From positions 682,001 through 746,000 of the forward strand of contig NZ_JACHXY010000002.1 in the NCBI RefSeq assembly GCF_014192415.1: DNA of 64,000 nucleotides, read 5' to 3'. A model generated the notes under the pieces. That model was given only the letters and a program-made list of their open reading frames with translations, did not search any database and had not been told where the DNA came from. The position numbers and the translations under genes were made by a program. Of this stretch, positions 1-8,821 are shown in pieces. This DNA is from Microbacterium proteolyticum (lineage in GTDB: Bacteria > Actinomycetota > Actinomycetes > Actinomycetales > Microbacteriaceae). Numbering within the stretch: the stretch's first letter is position 1; every line of letters starts with the position of its first letter.

Positions 1-1
1 G

Positions 2-922
2 CACACGCAGCTGTTCTCGGCGACCATGCCCGGCCCGATCGTGGCCCTCGCGCGCCGGTTCATGTCGAACCCGATCCACATGCGCGCCAACGACCCCGAC
101 GAGGGCCTGACCCAGGCCAACATCAAGCACCTCGTCTACCGCGCGCACTCGCTCGACAAAGACGAGGTCATCGCCCGCATCCTGCAGTCCGACGGCCGTG
201 AGAAGGCCGTCATCTTCACCCGCACCAAGCGTGCCGCGCAGAAGCTCATGGACGAGCTGGGCGACCGCGGGTTCAACTCCGCCGCCGTTCACGGCGACAT
301 GAGCCAGGAAGCGCGCGAGCGTTCGATGGCCGCGTTCAAGGCCGGCAAGAAAGACGTCCTCATCGCCACCGACGTCGCCGCCCGCGGTATCGACGTCAAC
401 GACGTCACGCACGTCATCAACCACACCATCCCCGACGACGAGAAGACCTACCTGCACCGGGCCGGCCGCACCGGTCGCGCCGGCAAGACCGGTATCGCGG
501 TGACGTTCGTCGACTGGGACGACCTGCACAAGTGGGCGCTCATCAACCGCGCCCTCGAGTTCGGCCAGCCCGAACCCACGGAGACGTACTCGTCGAGCCC
601 GCACCTCTACACCGATCTCGACATCCCCGCGGGCACCAAGGGCCGCCTCGTGACCGCGCCGAAGGCGGTCGCGCCGAAGCCCGAGAAGAAGGCCGACGCA
701 CCCGTGGATGCCGAGGGCGAGGGCGGTCCGCGTCGTCGCCGTCGGCGCGGCGCAGCGGGTACCACCGCCTCCGGCGAGTCGACCTCCCGCGACGAGGACG
801 GCGCCGGCACGCACGATGGCGCCGGCAAGGAGCACCACGACGGCAACGCGGCGCCGCGCCGTCGCCGTCGCCGCCGCAGCGGTGGTGGCAGCTCTGGCAC
901 CCCGACTGCCCCCGTCGCCTGA
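2..922 (+). CDS. DEAD-box RNA helicase, C-terminal part (5' end outside window)
   Basis: The open frame runs in from the window edge. It begins inside motif III, with SAT at the sixth to eighth visible codons, so the N-terminal RecA-like domain is missing. What remains is RecA-like domain 2, with AVIFTRTK (motif IV), TDVAARGID (motif V) and HRAGRTGRAGKTG (motif VI, with the arginine fingers). The roughly 100-residue tail is disordered, rich in Lys, Glu and Gly, and holds two runs of arginine, which is typical of actinobacterial RhlE/DeaD-type helicases and probably binds RNA. It should unwind RNA using ATP in the cytoplasm, in cold adaptation, ribosome assembly or RNA decay. The exact subfamily cannot be fixed without the N-terminus. 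Confidence 0.93.
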   Translation, partial: HTQLFSATMPGPIVALARRFMSNPIHMRANDPDEGLTQANIKHLVYRAHSLDKDEVIARILQSDGREKAVIFTRTKRAAQKLMDELGDRGFNSAAVHGDMSQEARERSMAAFKAGKKDVLIATDVAARGIDVNDVTHVINHTIPDDEKTYLHRAGRTGRAGKTGIAVTFVDWDDLHKWALINRALEFGQPEPTETYSSSPHLYTDLDIPAGTKGRLVTAPKAVAPKPEKKADAPVDAEGEGGPRRRRRRGAAGTTASGESTSRDEDGAGTHDGAGKEHHDGNAAPRRRRRRRSGGGSSGTPTAPVA

Positions 923-1023
923 CGCACCGAACGTCGACACGGCGCTGATCCCTTCGGGGGTCGGCGCCGTGTCCTTTACCCCCGGCGGCGCCGCACGCGC
1001 CCCGTGGCGCACACGCCCCCCGC

Positions 1024-1087
1024 GAGAAACGGCATCCGCCCGCAAAAACGCCCCGTCCACCCGTTTCCCCCGCGAACCGCGTTTCTC
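1024..1087. repeat. Intergenic inverted repeat, AGAAACG family, copy A
   Basis: GAGAAACG at 1024-1031 faces CGTTTCTC at 1080-1087, with a second inner pair (AAAACG and CGTTTC) and a loop containing CCCCGTCC. It lies between two convergent genes, the helicase and the PHP gene. The same architecture recurs at 25158-25222 and 26128-26192. A bidirectional terminator or REP-like element is the simplest reading. Confidence 0.55.
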
Positions 1088-1133
1088 AGCGGATGCCAGA
1101 CGGATGCCACCGCGCCGGACGCGGGGGCATCGT

Positions 1134-1994
1134 CTAGGGGTGGACCGGCGCCGTCCCGCGGCCTCGGGCGAAGATACGCGCGACCATGTCGTCGGCCGTG
1201 GTGTTCTCGCCGGGCAGGTTGGGCTTGCCGAGGCCGTGATAATCGCTCGAGCCGGTCACGATGAGATCGCGCTCCGCGGCGAGTCGCGCCAGCAACGCGG
1301 TCGGCTCGGGCAGGTTCTCGCGATGAGCGATCTCGAAACCCGCGAGACCCGCGTCGAGCATCGCCTGCAGCACGCTGTCGGGCAGCAGAGCGCGGCCCGC
1401 CGGGTGCGCGATGATCGGCACACCGCCCGCACCGACGATGAGCTCCACCGCCGCCACGGGATCGGGGGCGTAAAGCGCCACGTAGTAGTCGCCCGCGGGA
1501 TGCAGGATGCCGGCGAACGCCTCGGTGCGATCGACCACGATCCCTCGCGCCACGAGAGCATCGGCGATGTGCGGGCGCCCGACGGTGGCCCCATCGCCGG
1601 TCTGCGCGACGATGTCGGCCCACGCGATGTCGTAGTCGTGCGAGATGCGCTCGGCCATGATCTGCGCACGATCCACGCGGGACGACCGGATGCGATCGGT
1701 CATCGCCCGAAGCGCCGGGTCATCGGGGTCCACGAGGTAGGCGAGCAGGTGGACGCTGCGCCACCGGTGCCGCGCCGACAGCTCCATGCCGGGCACGAAC
1801 GTCATCCCGAGAGATGTCGCCGCCTCCGCCGCCTCCGCCCATCCCGACGTGGTGTCGTGGTCGGTGAGGGCAGCGGTGCGCAGACCGTACCGGTGGGCCG
1901 CCGCCATGACCTCCGCGGGAGGTTCCGTGCCGTCGGAGTGCGACGAGTGCAGATGCAGGTCGCTCGGTCCGGTGAATCGAGGAGCGTGCGGCAC
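1134..1994 (-). CDS. PHP-domain metal-dependent phosphoesterase
   Basis: This 286-residue protein has the polymerase-and-histidinol-phosphatase (PHP) fold. The metal-binding motifs are DLHLHSSHSDG near the N-terminus, LTDHDTTSGW near residue 45, a Glu in VPGMELSA, AHPAG near residue 180, and SSDYHG near residue 250. Relatives (YciV/RNase AM type) hydrolyse phosphodiesters such as 5'-RNA ends or 3',5'-bisphosphates; the substrate here is not determined. I chose the GTG at 1994 because the PHP motif starts about 13 residues later, as is normal. The open frame continues upstream, but that part would overlap the divergent EEP gene. Confidence 0.88.
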   Translation of the reverse strand: MPHAPRFTGPSDLHLHSSHSDGTEPPAEVMAAAHRYGLRTAALTDHDTTSGWAEAAEAATSLGMTFVPGMELSARHRWRSVHLLAYLVDPDDPALRAMTDRIRSSRVDRAQIMAERISHDYDIAWADIVAQTGDGATVGRPHIADALVARGIVVDRTEAFAGILHPAGDYYVALYAPDPVAAVELIVGAGGVPIIAHPAGRALLPDSVLQAMLDAGLAGFEIAHRENLPEPTALLARLAAERDLIVTGSSDYHGLGKPNLPGENTTADDMVARIFARGRGTAPVHP

Positions 1995-2111
1995 CCATCG
2001 AGCGTAGCGCTCCGATCCCGCACCCGGACGGTGTCGCACCCGTCCTCCCCCGCAGGCGGCATCCGGCCGACGTCGGTCGATCTCCCAGACGTCTGACCTA
2101 AGGTCGGGTGC

Positions 2112-3143
2112 GTGCGTCGACTGCTCGGTTCCCTCGTCGCGCTCGTCGTGGCGGCGGGCGCTGCGGTGCTGACGTGGCCCTCCGCATTCGGTGTGGAACG
2201 CGTCTTCCCGATCGCGCAGGTGATTTCGTTCCGCGCTCCCCTGGCCGCCGTGATGATCGCCACGGCACTGCTCATGCTGCTGTTCGCGTTCATCCGCCCG
2301 CTGCGGGCGCTGGCTCTCGTGCTCGCTCTGATCTTCGGCGTCTCCGGCGGCGTCAACGCCGCCATCCTCTCGCAACGCGGCCTCGGCTCCGAGGATCTCC
2401 CCGCCAAGACGGCCACGAGCCTGCGCGTCATGACGTGGAACACCGCCGGGTCGGCCACGTCCGCCGAATCCATCGCCCAGTTCGCGGTGGGGATGCAGGC
2501 AGATGTCGTGACGCTCCCCGAGACGACGATCGACACCGGCGCCCAGGTGGCGGAGATGATGCGCGACATGGGCCAACCCATGTGGGCGCACCACGCGGAG
2601 TACGGCGAGTACGGCATCACCGGATGGGATGCCACCTCGACCACCGTCCTGATCCGCCCCGAGCTGGGCGACTACTCCGTCATCGAGTCGTCGCTCGACG
2701 GCTCCAGCAACACCTCCACCGTCCCAAGTGCGGTCGCCATGCCGACCTCCGGCGACGGCCCCATCATCGTCGCCGCCCACGCGGTCGCTCCGCGGCGGGA
2801 CTACATGACGCAGTGGCGCAGCGACCTGCAGTGGCTAGCGGACCAGTGTGCGAGCGACAACGTCATCCTCGCGGGAGACTTCAACGCGACCCTCGACCAC
2901 ATGACGGGTATGGGCGTCGACGGGGGCACGCTCGGGCGTTGCCACGACACGGCATCCGAGAGCGGGAACGGCGGCGTGGGCACCTGGCCGACGGACGCCC
3001 CCGCGATGCTGGGCGCCCCCATCGACCACGTCATGGCCACCCCTGACTGGACCGTGTCGGGCTCCGTCGTCATGCGTTCGCTCGACGGCTCGGGGAGCGA
3101 CCACCGCCCCATCGTCGTCCAGCTCGAGCGCACGGCCGGCTGA
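2112..3143 (+). CDS. Membrane-anchored endonuclease/exonuclease/phosphatase (EEP) family protein
   Basis: Protein of 343 residues starting with GTG. The first 90 residues contain about three hydrophobic helices, one at the extreme N-terminus and two close together after residue 40. The remainder is a DNase I-like EEP domain placed outside the membrane: VMTWNTAG (catalytic Asn), TLPETT (metal-binding Glu), LAGDFNAT (Asp and Asn) and SDHRPIV (catalytic Asp-His). The family cleaves phosphodiesters in nucleic acids, phosphoinositides or sphingolipids. This actinobacterial membrane-bound type has no settled substrate. It is divergent from the PHP gene. Confidence 0.88.
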   Translation: MRRLLGSLVALVVAAGAAVLTWPSAFGVERVFPIAQVISFRAPLAAVMIATALLMLLFAFIRPLRALALVLALIFGVSGGVNAAILSQRGLGSEDLPAKTATSLRVMTWNTAGSATSAESIAQFAVGMQADVVTLPETTIDTGAQVAEMMRDMGQPMWAHHAEYGEYGITGWDATSTTVLIRPELGDYSVIESSLDGSSNTSTVPSAVAMPTSGDGPIIVAAHAVAPRRDYMTQWRSDLQWLADQCASDNVILAGDFNATLDHMTGMGVDGGTLGRCHDTASESGNGGVGTWPTDAPAMLGAPIDHVMATPDWTVSGSVVMRSLDGSGSDHRPIVVQLERTAG

Positions 3144-3244
3144 GAGGGTTCCCGAGCCGCGCCCGGTCGCGGCGCGCGTCGAACGAATCGGACGCCGCGC
3201 CCCCGTCCACGACCCCGTCGATGGAGTGGGGAAGCCGCAATCGC

Positions 3245-3323
3245 CGACCCCGTCGAGCAGCGGAATGCCACGGACCTCGACCCCGTCGAGCAGCGGAATG
3301 CCACGGACCTCGACCCCGTCGAG
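3245..3323. repeat. 33-bp tandem repeat, about 2.4 copies, upstream of aminopeptidase P
   Basis: Two identical 33-bp units (3245-3277 and 3278-3310) are followed by the first 13 bp of a third unit (3311-3323). Each unit begins CGACCCCGTCGAG. A related CGACCCCGTCGA also occurs about 30 bp upstream. The repeats fill most of the 304-bp gap between the EEP gene and aminopeptidase P. No good terminator or promoter is obvious in the rest of the gap (3144-3447). Confidence 0.8.
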
Positions 3324-3447
3324 GCAACCGGATGCCGCGGGCGTCGACCCCGGGAAGGGAGCCGATGCCGCTCCTCCCCCGGCATCGACGAGCGCCGCGG
3401 CCCGTGGCATCCGTGCGCCCGTCACGAACCGATGCGAGACTGGAACG

Positions 3448-4884
3448 ATGGATGCCCCCTCCACCAGCGACACGACCGCGCCGACCGCCGAGCCCCAGGC
3501 CGACGATGCCAAGCCCCTCGACGCCCCGAGCAATCGCAAGGCGCCGTTCCCCCGCGGCTTCCTCGACACCATCTCGACGGGGTGGGCAGAGCATCCGGAC
3601 GCTCTCTCCGAGCCGCGGGAACAGGCCGCGTGGGCTGCGCGTCGGCGCGCGCGTGTGTCGGAGGCGTTCCCCGGCCGGCGGATCGTCGTACCCGCGGGGG
3701 TCCTGAAGCAACGCAGCAATGACACCGACTACCCGTTCCGCGCCCATTCCGCGTTCGCCCACCTGACGGGCTGGGGCCGTGACGCCGAGCCCGACGCCGT
3801 GCTCGTCTTCGAGCCGCGCGACGAAAGTCACGAGGCCGTCCTCTACTTCCGCGAGCGCGCCGATCGCACCACCGCCGAGTTCTACTCCGACGCCACGGTC
3901 GGCGAGTTCTGGATCGGGCCCCGCCCCGCGCTCGACGGCGTCGCCGCCGACCTCGCGCTCGCCACGGCGCACCTCTCCGACTTCCAGCCCGGCGACGACG
4001 ATCGCACCGTCGGTGACGACGACGAGGTCACCCGGTTCGTGTCGGAGCTGCGTCTGGTCAAAGACGAGTACGAACTGGCCGAGATGGCCCTGGCCGTCGA
4101 GGTGACCGGACGCGGCTTCGACGACATCGTCGCCGAACTGCCCCGCATCATCGAACACCCCCGCGGCGAGCGTCTCGTCGAGGGCGTGTTCCACCAGCGC
4201 GCCCGGTCCGACGGCAACAGCGTCGGCTACGACACGATCGCCGCGTCGGGCCCGCACGCGTGCTACCTGCACTGGACGCGCAACGACGGTGCGGTGAAGC
4301 CCGGCGACCTCATCCTCGTCGACGCCGGCGTCGAGGTCGACAGCCTCTACACCGCCGACATCACCCGGACGCTGCCGGTGTCGGGCACGTTCACCGACGT
4401 CCAGCGCCGTGTCTACGAGGCGGTCCGCGAAGCCGCCGACGCATCGTTCGCTGCGGCGAAGGTGGGTGTGCCGTTCCGTCGCCTGCACGAGGCCGCGATG
4501 GAGGTCATCGCCGCGCGCGTAGCCGAATGGGGTCTGCTCCCCGTGACCGCCGAAGAGGCCCTGGATGCCGACACCGGCGGCCAGCATCGCCGTTACATGG
4601 TGCACGGAACGAGCCACCATCTCGGCATCGAAGTGCACGACTGCGCCCAGGCGCGGCGCGACATGTACTACGACGGTGCGCTCCAGCCGGGTATGGTCTT
4701 CACGATCGAGCCGGGTCTCTACTTCCAGATCGACGATCTCACCGTTCCCGAGGAGTACCGGGGCATCGGCGCGCGTATCGAAGACGACATCGTCATGACC
4801 TCCGACGGACCGGTCAACCTGTCGGCGGCGATCCCGCGCACCGCCGACGAGGTCGAGGAGTGGATCGCGCGGCTCTCGCGATGA
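3448..4884 (+). CDS. pepP: Xaa-Pro aminopeptidase (aminopeptidase P, M24B)
   Basis: A 478-residue cytoplasmic metallopeptidase that removes an N-terminal residue preceding proline. The AMP_N domain covers about residues 60-190 and the pita-bread catalytic domain about 210-470. The metal ligands are visible: Asp292 and Asp304 in DAGVEVDSLYTADITRT, His386 in HGTSHH, a Glu in IEPGLYF and a Glu in RIEDDIVM. The ATG at 3448 gives the usual length; the longer open frame upstream runs through a tandem repeat and is not credible. The stop overlaps the next start (ATGA at 4881-4884), so it is co-transcribed with the gamma-glutamyltransferase gene, suggesting peptide or glutathione-type turnover. Confidence 0.94.
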   Translation: MDAPSTSDTTAPTAEPQADDAKPLDAPSNRKAPFPRGFLDTISTGWAEHPDALSEPREQAAWAARRRARVSEAFPGRRIVVPAGVLKQRSNDTDYPFRAHSAFAHLTGWGRDAEPDAVLVFEPRDESHEAVLYFRERADRTTAEFYSDATVGEFWIGPRPALDGVAADLALATAHLSDFQPGDDDRTVGDDDEVTRFVSELRLVKDEYELAEMALAVEVTGRGFDDIVAELPRIIEHPRGERLVEGVFHQRARSDGNSVGYDTIAASGPHACYLHWTRNDGAVKPGDLILVDAGVEVDSLYTADITRTLPVSGTFTDVQRRVYEAVREAADASFAAAKVGVPFRRLHEAAMEVIAARVAEWGLLPVTAEEALDADTGGQHRRYMVHGTSHHLGIEVHDCAQARRDMYYDGALQPGMVFTIEPGLYFQIDDLTVPEEYRGIGARIEDDIVMTSDGPVNLSAAIPRTADEVEEWIARLSR

Positions 4885-6662
4885 CGTTCACGCCTCCGGC
4901 ATCGTTCACCACTCGTCCGACCCTGCGGGGCACCTTCGGCATGTCGGCGTCCACGCACTGGACGGCCACGGCGACCGCCCAGGCGGTGCTCGAGCGCGGG
5001 GGCAACGCGTTCGACGCCGCCGTCGCCGGCGCGTTCGTGCTGCACGTGGTCGAGCCGCACCTGAACGGTCCGGGCGGCGATCTCGTCGCCCTGATCCGAC
5101 CGGCGGGAGAAGACCGTCCCCTGGTTCTGATGGGCCAGGGCCCGGCGCCCGCCGCCGCGAGCATCGACCATTTCCGCTCGCGCGGCCTCGACCTCGTGCC
5201 CGGAGCGGGCGGCCTGTCCGCCGCCGTTCCCGGCGCCGTCGACGCGTGGTTGCTGCTGCTGCGCGATCACGGCACCTGGGAGCTCGCCGACGCTCTCGCC
5301 TACGCCGTCGGCTACGCGCGTGACGGACACCCGCTCGTCGCGGGGGCCGCGGCCACGATCGCGAGGGTCGCCGACCTCTTCCGCGCACACTGGCCGACAT
5401 CGGCGGAGCGGTGGATGCCGACCGGCTCGCCGCCGGCACCCGACACGGTCCTGAAGAACCCGGCGTGGGCGGATGTCCTCGACGGTCTCGTCGCGGCCGG
5501 ATCCGACGCGACGGACCGAGAGGCGCGCATCGACGCGGCACGATCGCGGTGGATGACAGAGGTGCTGCCCGAGGCGGCCGCGTTCATCCGGCGTCCGCAC
5601 CGGCACGCCGATGGCCGCGATCATGCCGGCATCCTGGATGCCGACGACCTCGCCTCGTGGCGTTCCGGGTACGAGCCCGCCGTGACCGTGCGATTCCGCG
5701 GGTGGGACGTCTACAAAGCCGGCATGTGGTCGCAGGGCCCCGCCCTGCTGCAGACGCTGCGCCTCATCGAGGACGCTGATGACGCCCACCTCGACCCCGC
5801 GACGGTAGACGGTGCACACCTGCTGCTCGAGGCGCAGAAGCTCGCCTACGCCGATCGCGACGCGTGGTTCGGCGATACCGACGGGGCCGTCGACATCGAC
5901 GCCCTGCTCGACGACGACTACATCGCCGCTCGGCGCGCGCTCATCGGCACCGTGGCCTCGACCGAGTTGCGCCCCGGATCGCCTGACGGGCGGCCCCCGC
6001 GCCTTCCTCCCCTCCGCACGGACGCGGCCGCGGCCGACGGGTCGACGGGCGAGCCGACCGTCGATCGTTCGGGGCAGACGCGCGGAGACACCTGCCACAT
6101 CGACGTGATCGACCGGTGGGGCAACGCCGTGTCGGCGACCCCGTCGGGCGGCTGGCTGCAATCGTCGCCGACAGTGCCCTCACTGGGGTTCTGCCTCGGT
6201 ACCCGACTGCAGGCGACGTGGCTCATGCCCGACCACCCGGCATCCCTCGCACCGGGCCGACGACCGCGCACCACCCTGACCCCCACCCTGCTCACGCGGG
6301 GCGTCGAGGTGATCGCGATCGGCTCACCCGGCGGTGACCAGCAGGACCAGTGGCAACTGCCTGTCCTGCTGCGGCTGCTGGTCGGTGGGTACGCCGGTCA
6401 GCAGGCGATCGACGCGCCGACGCTCAACACGACCGCGCTCATCGACTCGTTCTGGCCGCGCACCTGGACGCCGGCCGGCGCGACCGTCGAGGACCGCCTC
6501 GGCGATGAGGTGGTCGCCGCCCTCGAAGCGCGCGGTCACCGGGTGCGCCGTACCGGCGACTGGTCGCTCGGGCGTGTGACCGCGGTCGGTCGTGACGCCG
6601 ACGGGGTCTTGTGGGCCGCCGCCAACCCACGGGGTGCGCAGGGATACGCCGCCGGACGCTGA
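4881..6662 (+). CDS. Gamma-glutamyltransferase family protein
   Basis: A 593-residue Ntn-hydrolase of the GGT family. The N-terminal part has GGNAFDAAVAGAF and LNGPGGDL, the usual large-subunit motifs. The autoprocessing and nucleophile threonine is Thr404 in RGDTCHIDVID, followed by GNAVSATPSGG. There is no signal peptide, unlike periplasmic or secreted GGTs, so it is probably cytoplasmic, and the canonical TTH is DTCH here. It may act on gamma-glutamyl compounds or, like related YwrD-type enzymes, on other amides. It overlaps pepP by 4 bp in one operon. Confidence 0.88.
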   Translation: MTFTPPASFTTRPTLRGTFGMSASTHWTATATAQAVLERGGNAFDAAVAGAFVLHVVEPHLNGPGGDLVALIRPAGEDRPLVLMGQGPAPAAASIDHFRSRGLDLVPGAGGLSAAVPGAVDAWLLLLRDHGTWELADALAYAVGYARDGHPLVAGAAATIARVADLFRAHWPTSAERWMPTGSPPAPDTVLKNPAWADVLDGLVAAGSDATDREARIDAARSRWMTEVLPEAAAFIRRPHRHADGRDHAGILDADDLASWRSGYEPAVTVRFRGWDVYKAGMWSQGPALLQTLRLIEDADDAHLDPATVDGAHLLLEAQKLAYADRDAWFGDTDGAVDIDALLDDDYIAARRALIGTVASTELRPGSPDGRPPRLPPLRTDAAAADGSTGEPTVDRSGQTRGDTCHIDVIDRWGNAVSATPSGGWLQSSPTVPSLGFCLGTRLQATWLMPDHPASLAPGRRPRTTLTPTLLTRGVEVIAIGSPGGDQQDQWQLPVLLRLLVGGYAGQQAIDAPTLNTTALIDSFWPRTWTPAGATVEDRLGDEVVAALEARGHRVRRTGDWSLGRVTAVGRDADGVLWAAANPRGAQGYAAGR

Positions 6663-6708
6663 CCCCGCACTGGCCTTCGGGCGAGCGCAGTGATGAATTC
6701 CGTGCCCT

Positions 6709-6719
6709 TATCCACAGGC
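6709..6719 (+). promoter_or_regulatory. TTATCCACAGG motif upstream of cassette 1
   Basis: This matches a DnaA-box-like word and lies 40 bp before the ATG at 6759. The reverse-oriented TTGTCCACAGG lies at a similar distance upstream of the paralogous cassette 2 (51966-51976). Whether it is functional or just an abundant genomic word cannot be told from one window. Confidence 0.4.
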
Positions 6720-6758
6720 GGGAAACGGGAGCGCGGGCGCTTTCACTAGCATCCGGGC

Positions 6759-7106
6759 ATGTCGTTTTCCGTCCAGCCCGATGAGATCGTCGGCATCGCC
6801 GATCGTGTCCGTCTCGCCCTCGACGACGCCCTCGACCGCTCGCACGCACTGCGTGATGCGGTCGAGGCGTTGGACGCCGCTCTCGGCGGTCTCGCGCCGG
6901 CTCGCTCGGCGTTCGACGAGGTCGCCCGAGCTCGGGTGCAGCTGTCGCTCGGCATCGTGTCGCGAGGGCGCGCCGTGCTCTCGATACTCCGATCGGTCGT
7001 CCTCACCTACGTCGGCGCCGATGACGAGATGGCGACCACGACCGGACGCATCGACGACGCCACGCCGCTGTTCGACCCGTCGCGGTTCGGGGCGCGTCGC
7101 CGATGA
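6759..7106 (+). CDS. Small helical WXG100/PE-like protein with YxxxD signal (cassette 1, gene 1)
   Basis: A 115-residue protein predicted to be almost entirely alpha-helical, with no signal peptide or membrane segment. Near its end it has Tyr84-Val-Gly-Ala-Asp88, which fits the YxxxD/E signal of type VII (ESX) secretion substrates. Its counterpart in cassette 2 has YCRAD at residues 86-90, and both share the pattern AV-x-x-Y-x-x-AD-x-x-MA-x-x-TGR. The WXG turn itself is not obvious. By analogy with PE/PPE and Esx pairs it could be the short partner of the next gene product. That function is inferred; the family is not one I can name. ATGA overlap with the hydrolase gene (7103-7106). Confidence 0.72.
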   Translation: MSFSVQPDEIVGIADRVRLALDDALDRSHALRDAVEALDAALGGLAPARSAFDEVARARVQLSLGIVSRGRAVLSILRSVVLTYVGADDEMATTTGRIDDATPLFDPSRFGARRR

Positions 7107-8821
7107 CACCGGCTCTCGACGACATCCCGACCTGTCCCGCCGATCCCGCCGAGTTGCGTCGACTGGCCGCGTCCGTCGCGGCAGCAGGATCGGCCCTGCG
7201 CGTGTCGACCGAGCACGTGGGGTTCGTCTGGGGGCTGCTCCCTGGGGTCTATCGCGCACCCGAAGCCCCCGAGCTGCAGCAGAGCATGCGCCTGTTGAGT
7301 CCCGCAGGGGCTGAGATCGAGACGGGTCTGCGCAGCGTGCGCGCGGCGATCGAAACCCTCGCCGACGACGTCGAGGCCGTGAACCTCCGACGCGACGCCC
7401 TGGTGGATGAGCTCCGCAACCTCTCGGCGACCGAGATCCTGGCCCTCCCGGAGCCCGACGACGCGTTCGTCGGACGCCTCCGGAATGCCGCGCACGCCGA
7501 CCAGGCGACCGCATTCCGGCGGGATTGTGCGGCGCTCGTCGAGGGCTGGGCTGACGCGGCGAGGGCTTGCGCCGCCGCGCTGCGAGCGATCCCCGACCTG
7601 TCGTGGACCCTGACCCGAGATCTCGTCGTCGACGAGGCCGCGCTGGAGACCCCCTCGGCCTCGATTCTCGACGACGCGGCGGTCCCCCTCCTCCGACGCC
7701 TTGCGCGCGGAGGGGCCGCGGATGCCGCTCGGCTTCTCCGCGAGAACCCCGAATGGGCCGCGATCATCCGCCGTGGGCGACCCGAGGCGATAGCCGGGTG
7801 GTGGACGAGGATCTCGCCCTCCACCGCTGCCGGGCTGATCACCGGCGTACCCGCCCTGATCGGCACTCTCGACGGGATCGCCCTCGACGATCGAGTGGCG
7901 GCGAATCGCAGCCGCGCCGCGGCGCACCTGGCCGAGCTCCGCGCGAAGCGCGACAGGGCGGTCGGTATCCATCCCTCCCCGGGCGCTCGACGATCCCGCG
8001 CCCTTCCCTCGGCCGATATCGATGCCATTGATCGCGAGACGGCGTATTTCCAGGCAGTGGCCGACGGTCGGAAACAGCTGTACGCGTGGGACCCCCGTCA
8101 CGGTTCACTGATCGAGATGTCGGGGAATCCGTCCACCGCGAAGGCCGCGCTCTTCGTCGTCCCCGGCACGAACACCACGGCCGACTCGTTCTACGGCGAT
8201 GAACCCGTAACCCGGTTCGCGGACTGGCAGGTGCGAAGCGGACGCGAGCAGGTTGTGGCCTTCACCGTCATGACCGGCCCCATGCCCCAACTGAGCGATA
8301 TCCCGTTCAACGGCGGTCCTCAATGGAACCAGTATGCGCACCAACGCGCGCCGGAGTATGCCCAGTTCGTCCAGGGTGTGCGCGCCGCAGAACCGAGCGT
8401 CCGGACCATGAGCTATGAGCATTCCTATGGCGGCGGCGTCGGTAGTGCCGCCGAGGCGTACGGCGGCATCGTCGATGCGCGGTTCCTGGCCGCGTCCGTT
8501 GGTGCTGTGGACGGGTACGAACCTTTGGACGGAACTACCTACTATTCGGCACAAGGGCCGGACGACATCAACCGCTATTACGCGGGCTTACAGCTGGGGC
8601 CGCTGGGGTTTGGTGAAGGGCCTGAGTCATTCGAGGGCGTCCGGCTGGTCGAGTCGGGGCTCCCGGGCATCAACCCGGCCAACGTCGCCCTCGGTGTCCC
8701 CTTAATCGTGGCCGAGAGCGTTGAGCATCACAACGCGCTGATGAGCGATGACGAGAGAGTTAACGGGACAGTTTTGAACGCGGTCAACCAAATACTGAAC
8801 GAGTCAAAGGCACATCAATGA
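7103..8821 (+). CDS. DUF1023-type alpha/beta hydrolase with helical N-terminus (cassette 1, gene 2)
   Basis: A 572-residue protein. The first 150 residues are helical with WGLLPGVYRAPEAPEL, which matches WRDLGTTYDAPEAAEL of the paralogue. Next comes the DUF1023 linker (NPEWAAIIRRG, WW, GTLDGIALDDRVAANR) and then the hydrolase core: FVVPGTNTTADSFYG, a nucleophile elbow with Ser441 in EHSYG, and a possible catalytic His in VEHHNALM near the C-terminus. The elbow normally reads GxSxG; here the first Gly is Glu. No signal peptide is present, so export would need the partner protein or a type VII system. Substrate unknown; lipid or peptidoglycan esters are possible. Overlaps both neighbours by 4 bp. 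Confidence 0.78.
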   Translation: MTPALDDIPTCPADPAELRRLAASVAAAGSALRVSTEHVGFVWGLLPGVYRAPEAPELQQSMRLLSPAGAEIETGLRSVRAAIETLADDVEAVNLRRDALVDELRNLSATEILALPEPDDAFVGRLRNAAHADQATAFRRDCAALVEGWADAARACAAALRAIPDLSWTLTRDLVVDEAALETPSASILDDAAVPLLRRLARGGAADAARLLRENPEWAAIIRRGRPEAIAGWWTRISPSTAAGLITGVPALIGTLDGIALDDRVAANRSRAAAHLAELRAKRDRAVGIHPSPGARRSRALPSADIDAIDRETAYFQAVADGRKQLYAWDPRHGSLIEMSGNPSTAKAALFVVPGTNTTADSFYGDEPVTRFADWQVRSGREQVVAFTVMTGPMPQLSDIPFNGGPQWNQYAHQRAPEYAQFVQGVRAAEPSVRTMSYEHSYGGGVGSAAEAYGGIVDARFLAASVGAVDGYEPLDGTTYYSAQGPDDINRYYAGLQLGPLGFGEGPESFEGVRLVESGLPGINPANVALGVPLIVAESVEHHNALMSDDERVNGTVLNAVNQILNESKAHQ

